Assembly: GCA_004124535.1 (NCBI GenBank)
Contig: SCKQ01000070.1
Span: 1 to 8,018, forward strand
Source of the DNA: Fidelibacterota bacterium
GTDB taxonomy: Bacteria; Marinisomatota; Marinisomatia; Marinisomatales; TCS55
DNA: 8,018 bases
Direction of reading: 5' to 3'
Made by a program: the position numbers and the translations under genes. The notes below the pieces were generated by a model. That model was not told where the DNA came from. It saw nothing but the letters and a program-made list of their open reading frames with translations, and did no database searches. Numbering within the stretch: position 1 is the first letter of the stretch; every line of letters starts with the position of its first letter. Below, piece by piece: positions 1 to 6,384 of this stretch.

Positions 1-701
1 CTTGATACTTTTGCCCGCTGGATTGCCGCGGCTGGATCCACATCCTTAGGGCAGACGGCGCTGCACTCACCTACAAAGGTGCATTCCCAGATTCCCTCAT
101 GACTGGCGATGAGTTCCTGCCGAGAATTTCTTCCTTGGTCCCTGGAGTCCATGTTATACCGCTGGCCAAGGGCAATAGCGGCAGGTCCGATAAAGGTGGA
201 ATCGATGGCATAGACGGGACAGGCAGCATAACAGAGCATACAGTTAATACACATGGAGTACTGCTTGAAGTGAGCCAGCTCAGCGGGGGACTGAAGGTAT
301 TCACCTTCATCCAGTGGCTTCTCCTCGCCTTCCTTCCGGATGATGTATGGCTGCATCTCTGTCAGTTTTGTCATAAAGTCATCCATTTCGAAGATGAGAT
401 CCCGCTCTACAGGGAAACCCGTCAATGGTTCTATACGGATTTTATCTGGGTAGTAATCCTTTAAAAATGCGGCGCAGGACAACTTCGGAACGTTGTTGAT
501 CATAATACCACAACTGCCGCATACCCCCATCTGGCACGACCAGCGGTAGGAAAGCGTTCCATCGATCTCATCCTTAATATGATTGATGGCGTCCAGCACC
601 ACCCAGTCTTCACGGAACGGGACCTTATATGTCTGAAAGTAGGGCTCACTCTCTTTCTCAGGTTGGTAGCGGAAGATTTCTAATTTCATGGTTTCTGCCA
701 T
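1..701 (-). CDS. frdB: Fumarate reductase / succinate dehydrogenase iron-sulfur subunit, 3'-partial
   Basis: This is the electron-transfer subunit that relays electrons between the membrane quinone site and the flavoprotein FrdA. The 233 visible residues resemble E. coli FrdB (about 244) nearly end to end, so only about a dozen C-terminal residues are missing past the window edge. Visible ligands are the [2Fe-2S] set C56, C61, C64 and C76 in the SYRWSCQMGVCGSC region. The ferredoxin-like half has C151, C154, C157 and C161 (CINCMLCYAACP) and C207, C213 and C217 (CTFVGECSAVCPKDVDP), which together bind [4Fe-4S] and [3Fe-4S]. The start ATG (699-701) is chosen because GAGGT lies 7 nt upstream and the N-terminus MAETMKLEIFRY aligns with E. 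coli MAEMKNLKIEVVRY. It lies 10 nt after frdA in one operon. Anchor subunits (frdCD or a cytochrome b) would be downstream, outside the window. Motifs alone do not fix the physiological direction (fumarate or succinate). Confidence 0.95.
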   Translation of the reverse strand, partial: MAETMKLEIFRYQPEKESEPYFQTYKVPFREDWVVLDAINHIKDEIDGTLSYRWSCQMGVCGSCGIMINNVPKLSCAAFLKDYYPDKIRIEPLTGFPVERDLIFEMDDFMTKLTEMQPYIIRKEGEEKPLDEGEYLQSPAELAHFKQYSMCINCMLCYAACPVYAIDSTFIGPAAIALGQRYNMDSRDQGRNSRQELIASHEGIWECTFVGECSAVCPKDVDPAAAIQRAKVS

Positions 702-708
702 TGCTTAT

Positions 709-713
709 ACCTC
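709..713 (-). promoter_or_regulatory. frdB ribosome binding site overlapping the frdA stop
   Basis: GAGGT on the minus strand sits 7 nt before the frdB ATG and shares bases with the frdA TGA (712-714). Terminating ribosomes on frdA would therefore be placed on the frdB start. This supports the upstream of two in-frame ATGs (codon 1 rather than codon 5) as the start. Confidence 0.75.
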
Positions 714-2472
714 ATTCTTCCTTTCCATAAACCCTCTCTCCAGGCGGCCATTTAGTAATCACCACATCTTTATAATCGATGCGGGGTTCAGTATCATTTT
801 GGTATGCCAAAGAATGCTTTAAAAAATTTTCATCATCCCTACCCGGGAAGTCAGTTCGCTGGTGAGAACCCCTGCTTTCCGTTCTTTCCAATGCGCTGTA
901 GGCGATTGCTTCCGCCACGTCCAACATGAACTCGAGCTCTAGCGCCGAGGTCAGTTCTGTATTAAAATTAAGACTTCTATCCTCCATGATGACGTTGGAG
1001 AAACGATCTTTAAGTTCTTTAATTTTATCGCATGTTTCCTTCAAACTTTTTTCTGATCGATAGATGCCGGCACTTGTCTCCATGGTTTCGTTCATTTCTT
1101 TCCGGAGTGTAAAAATTCTTTCTGTGCCCCCCTCTTTTCGAAAGAAGTTTCTACTGATACGTTTCTGTTCATCGGCAGTTTGCAGTGCCAGTGAGTCCGT
1201 GTCAAGGTGGGGGTTCTCCAATGCAAACTGGGCCGCTGCCTTACCTGCGCGACTGCCAAAGACCAGAAGTTCTGTCAGGGAGTTCGATCCCAGACGGTTG
1301 GCCCCGTTAATAGAGACACAGGCACACTCTCCGGCGGCGTAAAGCCCGGGAAGGGAAGTGGCCCCAGTATTGTTAGTATCGATGCCTCCCATCATGTAGT
1401 GAACTACGGGCCTCACAGGGATTGGTTCGTATACGGGATCAATTCCGGCGTAATTCTTGGACAACTCCCGGACGAAAGGAATCTTTTTATCAATTTTCTT
1501 TTCACCCAGGTGACGAATATCGAGATAGACCACGTGGCCATATGGACCGGGGGCGGTTCTCCCTTTTTCCCTCTCGGCTACAAATGCCTGGCTCAGACGG
1601 TCTCGGGGACCAAGTTCCATGCTCTTTTTTATTGGATGCTTTGGATCGTCAATATCCAACGGCTTGCCCAGATCGTAATCCTGAAGATATCTATAGCCGT
1701 CCTTATTCAACATAATTCCGCCTTCACCCCGGGCCGCTTCCGTAATGAGAATACCCGTGCCTGGAAGCCCAGTGGGATGGTACTGAATAAATTCCATATC
1801 TTTGAGTGGTACGCCAGCCCGGTAAGCCATGGCCATTCCGTCACCCGTTTTGATGGCACCGTTGGTCGTGAACGGAAAAACCCGACCGGCCCCGCCGGTA
1901 CACATAATTACTGCCCTCCCCGCAACTACATCCACTTTGCCGGAGCGAAGTTCAATGGCGGTCACACCTTGGCAACTGCCGTTTTCAACAATAATTTTTG
2001 TCGCAAACCATTCATCGTAGCGGGTAATATTGCTGTATTTGAGCGATGTTTGGAATAGGGTGTGGAGCATGTGAAATCCGGTCTTGTCAGCAGCAAACCA
2101 TGTCCGTTCAATCTTCATCCCGCCGAAAGGCCGTACTGCTACAGTCCCATCAGGTTCACGACTCCACGGACAGCCCCAGTGCTCCATCTGGATCAATTCC
2201 CTGGGCGCTTCGTTTACAAAAAGTTCCACCGCGTCCTGATCACACATCCAGTCCCCGCCGGTAATGGTATCGTTGATATGGTTTTCCAGGGAATCGTTAT
2301 CTTTGATAACAGCCGCCGCGCCGCCCTCTGCCGCCACAGTATGGCTTCGCATGGGATAGACCTTGCTCACCACTGCGACGCTTAAGTTCGGGTTGGTTTC
2401 AGCTATGGCAATAGCAGCCCGTAGTCCTGCGCCGCCGCCGCCCACCATGACAATATCATGATCTGTAATCAT
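712..2472 (-). CDS. frdA: Fumarate reductase / succinate dehydrogenase flavoprotein subunit
   Basis: This is the catalytic subunit that interconverts fumarate and succinate on covalently bound FAD at the cytoplasmic face of the membrane. The 586 residues are close to E. coli FrdA (602) and begin with the dinucleotide fold [10 protein letters not shown] (11-20). H44 in [10 protein letters not shown] is the expected covalent FAD attachment residue. Substrate and proton-delivery residues are present: H232 in YHPTGLPG, the R248 region (EAARGEGG), R290 in MELGPRDR, H358 in [10 protein letters not shown] and R393 in [18 protein letters not shown] long block from [14 protein letters not shown] onward reads almost as E. 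coli FrdA, favouring the FrdA-type clade over mitochondrial-type SdhA. No Shine-Dalgarno sequence precedes the ATG. Instead, the TGA of an upstream 49-codon frame overlaps it as ATGA, suggesting translational coupling. It is the first recognisable gene of an frdA-frdB operon. The GC content is clearly higher than in the gamma-glutamyl genes next door. Confidence 0.97.
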   Translation of the reverse strand: MITDHDIVMVGGGGAGLRAAIAIAETNPNLSVAVVSKVYPMRSHTVAAEGGAAAVIKDNDSLENHINDTITGGDWMCDQDAVELFVNEAPRELIQMEHWGCPWSREPDGTVAVRPFGGMKIERTWFAADKTGFHMLHTLFQTSLKYSNITRYDEWFATKIIVENGSCQGVTAIELRSGKVDVVAGRAVIMCTGGAGRVFPFTTNGAIKTGDGMAMAYRAGVPLKDMEFIQYHPTGLPGTGILITEAARGEGGIMLNKDGYRYLQDYDLGKPLDIDDPKHPIKKSMELGPRDRLSQAFVAEREKGRTAPGPYGHVVYLDIRHLGEKKIDKKIPFVRELSKNYAGIDPVYEPIPVRPVVHYMMGGIDTNNTGATSLPGLYAAGECACVSINGANRLGSNSLTELLVFGSRAGKAAAQFALENPHLDTDSLALQTADEQKRISRNFFRKEGGTERIFTLRKEMNETMETSAGIYRSEKSLKETCDKIKELKDRFSNVIMEDRSLNFNTELTSALELEFMLDVAEAIAYSALERTESRGSHQRTDFPGRDDENFLKHSLAYQNDTEPRIDYKDVVITKWPPGERVYGKEE

Positions 2473-2618
2473 TTAATATCTGCCAAAGGAGTAAAGGTAC
2501 GGGAGATCATGGCCCGGGTAGTATATACAACAAAATTCAAAAAATCTAATCCGTACCACAGTGGTAAAACCCACGTGCGGTCTATATGTTTTGTGACAAA
2601 TAAAGAATAAGAATGCAT
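2469..2618 (-). CDS. Possible 49-residue small protein or leader peptide coupled to frdA
   Basis: A minus-strand frame opens at ATG 2616-2618 and ends at TGA 2469-2471, overlapping the frdA ATG (2470-2472) as ATGA. It encodes 49 residues with two Trp (16, 21), a short hydrophobic aromatic patch around [13 protein letters not shown] (20-32) and a basic-polar end, [15 protein letters not shown]. The patch is too short and broken to be a confident membrane helix, and I recognise no family. It does not resemble FrdC, FrdD, SdhC or SdhD. In favour are the exact stop-start overlap and the lack of any other ribosome binding site for frdA. Against are the absence of a clear Shine-Dalgarno sequence before its own ATG, its small size, and a rival 33-codon frame on the opposite strand. 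It could be a genuine small subunit, a leader peptide or chance. Confidence 0.35.
   Translation of the reverse strand: MHSYSLFVTKHIDRTWVLPLWYGLDFLNFVVYTTRAMISRTFTPLADIK
2554..2566. repeat. 13-bp perfect palindrome upstream of frdA
   Basis: TACCAC-A-GTGGTA is a perfect inverted repeat with a one-base centre, about 80 bp upstream of frdA. A second palindrome, CACGTG (2572-2577), follows 5 bp away. Odd-centred repeats of this size are typical of dimeric regulator sites, but this one lies inside the possible 49-codon frame and may simply reflect coding sequence. No regulator is encoded in the window. Confidence 0.3.
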
Positions 2619-2759
2619 GGTAGAAATGATAATCTACAATTACACGAAATTAATTACTACCTGATGTATATAGAAACAGTTTATAGAGCATAGTATCTGT
2701 GAAAATAAAAAATTGAACATCTTGGTATAAAAATAATTTTCTACTAGTTTTCTATTTAT
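2619..2759. other. AT-rich divergent intergenic region between the frd operon and ggt
   Basis: These 141 bp are strongly AT-rich and must hold the promoters for the leftward frd operon and the rightward transferase gene. Candidate boxes can be picked out, such as TATAAA at 2726-2731 on the plus strand and TTCACA followed by TACTAT-like sequence on the minus strand. None has both a good -35 and -10 at about 17 bp spacing, so no individual promoter is called. No hairpin with a T-run and no RNA gene is visible. Confidence 0.5.
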
Positions 2760-4280
2760 ATGAAGTATGGTAGCATAGCTGCAGGTGACAAAACTACTGT
2801 TAATGCAGCAATGGAAATTCTTAAAGACGGCGGTAATGCATTTGATGCAGCAGTTTGCGCTGTATTCACCGCTATGACATCAGAATACACTTTAACAGGA
2901 GCTTGTGGTGGTGGCGTTATGCTGGCATATCCAAAAGGATCGGAACCAATTGTTTTCGATTTTTTCGTTCATACACCTAAAAAAAAGTCGGTGAAAAATT
3001 TAGATTTTTCTCGTATTGCGGTTAATTTTGGTCCGGCATCACAATTTTTTTATATCGGGAAAGGTTCTGTTGCCGTACCTGGAAACACAATCGGTTTATT
3101 ACATATCCATTCTAGATTGGGATCATTGCCATTATCCCGCATACTTGAACCGGCTATACAGACTGCCAAGTCTGGTGCAATTATTAATAATGCACATGAA
3201 TATCTATTTAAAATTCTTGACCCAATTTTGAGTCACACAAAAACTGGAGAAATTCTTTTCAAACCGAATGGAAAAACAATAAAAGCCGGTGAGCGGTTCA
3301 AAAACCCAGATTTCGCAAATTATCTCGAACAAATAATTATTGAAGGTTCTAATTTTTTATACCGCGGTGATTTGACAGATAAAATTGATGTTTTTATGGA
3401 AGATGGCGGACTATTAACAAAAGAGGATTTTTCAAACTACGAAGTAATTGAAAGAACACCTTTGAAAACTGATTTTAATGGTAAAACAATTATTACTAAC
3501 CCCATGCCATCTCCGGGGGGTACTCTTATAGCATTTGCCTTAAAAATCATATCTCGGAAATTTCCTGGTAAAGAAATAAATAATCGACTATTAACTCTTG
3601 TCATGCGTTTAGCGCAAACTGCACGTAGCGAAGTTATTTCCGCAAAAAATAAAACAGATTCGTTAGCAGAAATATTGAGCCCAATTTATTTCAAAAGGTT
3701 TTTAGACTTTTTTGATTCTGAAATATCGCTCAAACCGAATAAAGAAAAACTCTGTTCTGGGTCAACTACTCACATGAGCATTATCGATTCACAAGGCAGT
3801 GCAGCAAGCGTGACGACCACTAATGGAGAGGGTTGCGGATATATAATACCAGGCACCGGTATTATGATTAACAATATGCTCGGGGAAGAGGATTTAAATC
3901 CCGACGGATTCCACAATTGGGAAACAACAAAAAGAATGGAAACAATGATGTCTCCAACAATTGTTATTGGGGATTTTGGTCCCGAACTTGTACTTGGAAG
4001 CGGAGGCAGCAATCGTATTCGATCGGCAATCAAACAAGTAATACTTAATAAATTCACAAAAAATATGAATCTGGAAGAAGCAATACAAGCACCGCGAATT
4101 CATTTAGAGGAAAATATCATTCACTGTGAGCCAGGGATTAATACAGCCAAATTAAGCTTCCCTTGGTCAACAATTCACCATTGGCACGAAAAAAACCTAT
4201 TTTTTGGTGGTGTAAATGCTGTTACACCTACAAATGCTGTGGGAGATCCGCGCCGCAGTGGTTATGGACTAGTGCGCTGA
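2760..4280 (+). CDS. Divergent gamma-glutamyltransferase family protein, no signal peptide
   Basis: This is an N-terminal nucleophile hydrolase of the gamma-glutamyltranspeptidase family. Members normally mature by self-cleavage before a Thr that then attacks gamma-glutamyl bonds. The N-terminus shows the family signature (IAAGDKTTVNAAMEILKDGGNAFDAAV, 6-32) and a Gly-rich turn, GACGGGVM (47-54). The cleavage and nucleophile site is TTHMSIID with T336 first. The C-terminal half has GTGIMINNM, MMSPTIVIG and GSGGSNRIRSAI. At 506 residues it is slightly short, mostly because it begins directly at the enzyme domain. There is no signal peptide, unlike periplasmic GGT. The stretch matching the Arg-Glu-x-Ala-Pro glutamate-binding motif reads DFFVHTP (67-73), with Phe at the Arg position. 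The Ser-Ser of SSMSP is replaced by Thr-Met, and PGGS by GGSN. The substrate is therefore likely altered. In-frame TAG at 2745-2747 limits the start, and no Shine-Dalgarno sequence precedes it. Its 3' end overlaps the convergent hydrolase gene by 19 bp. Confidence 0.85.
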   Translation: MKYGSIAAGDKTTVNAAMEILKDGGNAFDAAVCAVFTAMTSEYTLTGACGGGVMLAYPKGSEPIVFDFFVHTPKKKSVKNLDFSRIAVNFGPASQFFYIGKGSVAVPGNTIGLLHIHSRLGSLPLSRILEPAIQTAKSGAIINNAHEYLFKILDPILSHTKTGEILFKPNGKTIKAGERFKNPDFANYLEQIIIEGSNFLYRGDLTDKIDVFMEDGGLLTKEDFSNYEVIERTPLKTDFNGKTIITNPMPSPGGTLIAFALKIISRKFPGKEINNRLLTLVMRLAQTARSEVISAKNKTDSLAEILSPIYFKRFLDFFDSEISLKPNKEKLCSGSTTHMSIIDSQGSAASVTTTNGEGCGYIIPGTGIMINNMLGEEDLNPDGFHNWETTKRMETMMSPTIVIGDFGPELVLGSGGSNRIRSAIKQVILNKFTKNMNLEEAIQAPRIHLEENIIHCEPGINTAKLSFPWSTIHHWHEKNLFFGGVNAVTPTNAVGDPRRSGYGLVR

Positions 4281-4999
4281 CTCCTGGATAGGGACTCCTG
4301 AACCAGCCATTTGAATAAATTTATTTGATCCTCATCATATAGCATCAATTCAGGATGCCACTGAACAGCCAAAAATGCATCAGGAAATTTGGTATCTTCT
4401 ATTGCTTCAATTAATCCGTCATCGGACCAAGAAACCGGTTTTAAACCATGACCAAGGGTGCGAATTCCTTGATGATGAGTACATGTTATTTCTGGATCAT
4501 CATCACCAATAACTTTATTTATTAAGCTATTTTTTTCAAGCTTTACCGTGTGGTGCACCTCCTCTCCATTAAATTCTCCATGATAAACGGAACCATCTAA
4601 TTGTTCGGTCAAATCTTCATAAAGTGTACCGCCGCGAATCACATTAATATGTTGCATACCAACACATATGGCCAACATTGGTTTTCTTAAATTATACATT
4701 GCGAGGAAAATATTTCTATCAAACTTTTCTCGTTCTGGTGCCATAACATCAGGATCCAGTAACTCAGGGTGATTGCCATTGTATATATTATTGGGGATAT
4801 CAGGACCTCCAACTAGAAGTAATCCGTCAATGGCTTGTGCAATTTCGTTGATCGAGCCATCTTGATCAGGATAGTGGAGCGTAACTGGTATACCTCCGGC
4901 TGTCCATATTGCAGTGAAATATCGGTCCTTTGAACCATTCCACATAGCATCACGGTATTCAAAATAATATGGATTTAATCCTAAAAGTGGTTTCTTCAT
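4262..4999 (-). CDS. Peptidase C26 / class I glutamine amidotransferase-like gamma-glutamyl hydrolase (PuuD-like)
   Basis: The 245 residues have the peptidase C26 fold that hydrolyses gamma-glutamyl bonds, as in gamma-glutamyl-GABA hydrolase PuuD. The oxyanion-side loop is GLLLVGGPDIPNNIY (59-73). The nucleophile elbow AICVGMQHINVIRGGTLYEDL (110-130) places the catalytic Cys at 112. The family block CTHHQGIRTLGHGL (173-186) follows, and the His-Glu of the triad are H215 and E217 in AVQWHPE. The elbow reads C-V-G where PuuD-type enzymes usually have C-R-G, which may affect substrate choice. No signal peptide or membrane segment is seen, so it should be cytoplasmic. Its ATG overlaps the stop of the ligase gene as TAATG, with no Shine-Dalgarno sequence, so it is presumably translated by reinitiation. 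The last residues (RSQRTSP) are encoded in the 19-bp overlap with ggt. The exact substrate cannot be read from the sequence; PuuD is the nearest named family, not a proven assignment. Confidence 0.88.
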   Translation of the reverse strand: MKKPLLGLNPYYFEYRDAMWNGSKDRYFTAIWTAGGIPVTLHYPDQDGSINEIAQAIDGLLLVGGPDIPNNIYNGNHPELLDPDVMAPEREKFDRNIFLAMYNLRKPMLAICVGMQHINVIRGGTLYEDLTEQLDGSVYHGEFNGEEVHHTVKLEKNSLINKVIGDDDPEITCTHHQGIRTLGHGLKPVSWSDDGLIEAIEDTKFPDAFLAVQWHPELMLYDEDQINLFKWLVQESLSRSQRTSP

Positions 5000-6291
5000 T
5001 ATTTGGCCCGTAGAAATTCAATAAGCGGTTTTTGGTTATTATCAAAATCATCTTGGATAAATTTGGCTGGAATTCCTCGCTCATCAATCATATTGAGGTA
5101 TGGTGTTAATAAATATTGCTCATTATCTATATGCATACTTTCAGACCTTATCTTTAAACCGTCGAGGGCTAAAACGGAAAATATATTGATCCATTCCATC
5201 ATATTTTTCCCAGCTGGACCAATGTTTGAAAGATTCAGGATACATGCATTAGCATTGACAATTTTTCTTTCGTCCACAGACCATCGAGAAAATATTTTCA
5301 TTAATTTATCCCGTATTGTATCGACAGTCAGTAACCCAACCCAAAAAGCTGCAGGTGCCATTTCAAAACCTGTGGGCGGTCGGTCAGCGCAACGAACTTC
5401 CAAAACATGTTTTTTAAAGCGAACATGTGTAAATATCTGGTGCAGAGCGATATCTATTTTATGCTCATCTAGCACATCAGATTTGTCTAAAGTTTGCAAC
5501 CATTGTTTTAGAGAACCATCAAACTCTTTTATGTCGTTACCGCTCGAAACAGTAAAAATTGACGGTGCATCTAATACTATATCTACAAATTTATCTAATA
5601 ATTGCTCCTTACTATGTATACCATGATCAAACAAATCGCCACATCTTGAAGGATCTGTATCATTCCAAAAGTTGTAACGATGATTAGAATTATTAGCCGG
5701 TTTTCCAGCCATAAATGGGCCATTGGCGAACAGTAACACACAAAAGGGGGTTAAACAATCTGCTAGGAAAGCCATTTCTTCAGCATCTGTTTTGGATAAA
5801 ATATCAATATTTACTTGAACGCTTGTTGTGTTTCTCATCATCCAAGGTCCGTGTTTCCCTGTCCGTATAAATAATTCATGCATCAGCTTATATTTCTTAT
5901 GATCAATAAAATCTATCTCATTAGGTAAATAGATTGGCTCAACTGCTAAATCAATAGTTTCCAGTTGGTAAGTAGTAAGAAGATGGTTTAATCTTGTTTT
6001 GTGACTATTTAACTCGATTTGCACATCATGCAATAACCGTCGTGGGGTGGACGCCCATTCGATTTGACCACCCGGTTCAATTGAATAATAAGCTTTATAC
6101 TTATCGTCCACCTGAAGTTCAATTAAGTCCTTAAGTAAATCAGAAGCTGAATATTCACCGCCAGGGTTTACCGGTATCCGTCTGCCCTTCATATCATAAA
6201 TAAAATCCTCTAGCTCGATACCAATCGTTCTATCCTCCGCTGCTTCAAGAGGTGATAGTATTACGCTTTTTATTTTCCCCTTTAATTCCAT
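4999..6291 (-). CDS. Glutamate-cysteine ligase family 2 (GCS2) protein
   Basis: This is an ATP-dependent carboxylate-amine ligase of the plant/alphaproteobacterial GshA and EgtA family, which joins the gamma-carboxyl of glutamate to an amine, classically cysteine. The 430 residues show the family blocks in order. They are GIELEDFI (24-31, the acidic metal and substrate strand), YSIEPGGQIEWAS (69-81, equivalent to SLEPGGQ.E), and MMRNTTSVQVNID (151-163, equivalent to MM..T.TVQVNLD). Further blocks are NHRYNFWNDTDPSRCG (203-218, equivalent to R...W..TDP.R.G) and RFKKHVLEVRCADRPP (291-306). All are intact, so an active ligase is expected. It is the first gene of a two-gene operon with the C26 hydrolase (TAATG junction). 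No Shine-Dalgarno sequence precedes the ATG; the leader is A/T-rich (TAATTTTCG). Glutathione synthetase is not in the window, so glutathione is only one possible product. gamma-Glutamylcysteine itself or another gamma-glutamyl amide is equally open. Confidence 0.88.
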   Translation of the reverse strand: MELKGKIKSVILSPLEAAEDRTIGIELEDFIYDMKGRRIPVNPGGEYSASDLLKDLIELQVDDKYKAYYSIEPGGQIEWASTPRRLLHDVQIELNSHKTRLNHLLTTYQLETIDLAVEPIYLPNEIDFIDHKKYKLMHELFIRTGKHGPWMMRNTTSVQVNIDILSKTDAEEMAFLADCLTPFCVLLFANGPFMAGKPANNSNHRYNFWNDTDPSRCGDLFDHGIHSKEQLLDKFVDIVLDAPSIFTVSSGNDIKEFDGSLKQWLQTLDKSDVLDEHKIDIALHQIFTHVRFKKHVLEVRCADRPPTGFEMAPAAFWVGLLTVDTIRDKLMKIFSRWSVDERKIVNANACILNLSNIGPAGKNMMEWINIFSVLALDGLKIRSESMHIDNEQYLLTPYLNMIDERGIPAKFIQDDFDNNQKPLIEFLRAK

Positions 6292-6324
6292 CGAAAATTA
6301 AAAAAAAACGATATTGTTTAATAA

Positions 6325-6330
6325 ATTATA
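6325..6330 (-). promoter_or_regulatory. Possible -10 box of the gamma-glutamyl ligase operon
   Basis: A consensus TATAAT on the minus strand lies 33 bp before the ligase ATG, placing a transcript start about 25 nt upstream of the gene. It directly follows the T-run of the upstream terminator, and the hairpin occupies the -35 position, where no TTGACA-like hexamer is seen. In such AT-rich sequence, chance matches are common. Confidence 0.3.
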
Positions 6331-6354
6331 AAAAAACCCCTAAGATGAAGGGGG
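6330..6354 (-). terminator. Rho-independent terminator of the FliG-like operon
   Basis: Read on the minus strand, CCCCT pairs with AGGGG around a 7-nt loop, and seven T residues follow immediately. It lies about 30 bp after the stop of the FliG-like gene. On the plus strand the hairpin is not followed by T residues, so it acts leftward only. It separates this operon from the ligase operon. Confidence 0.8.
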
Positions 6355-6384
6355 TAAAAAGTTTCAATTGAATTATTTGAGGAT

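Noticed and set aside
99..464. A 121-codon plus-strand open frame opposite frdB
   Set aside because: frdB covers the region with all Fe-S ligands in frame, so this is a shadow frame.
1207..2058. A 283-codon plus-strand open frame opposite frdA
   Set aside because: It is antisense to the strongly conserved, intact frdA. Its translation has no recognisable domain and no ribosome binding site, and it is explained by third-position bias of the real gene.
2509..2610. A 33-codon plus-strand frame with AGGAG and GGGAG upstream, opposite the possible 49-codon small gene
   Set aside because: It is short and unrecognised, ends before any gene on that strand and lacks a coupling partner. The purine stretches can arise by chance. 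It does weaken confidence in the minus-strand frame slightly.
4262..4999. Calling the hydrolase a biosynthetic glutamine amidotransferase domain (GuaA, TrpG or similar)
   Set aside because: The GGxDxxPxxY-like loop, THHQG and the elbow sequence fit peptidase C26. No synthetase partner is nearby, and the neighbours act on gamma-glutamyl compounds.
5003..5626. A 207-codon plus-strand open frame opposite the GCS2 ligase
   Set aside because: It is antisense to a gene whose family motifs are all in frame, and its low-complexity Ser/Ile-rich translation matches no known protein type.
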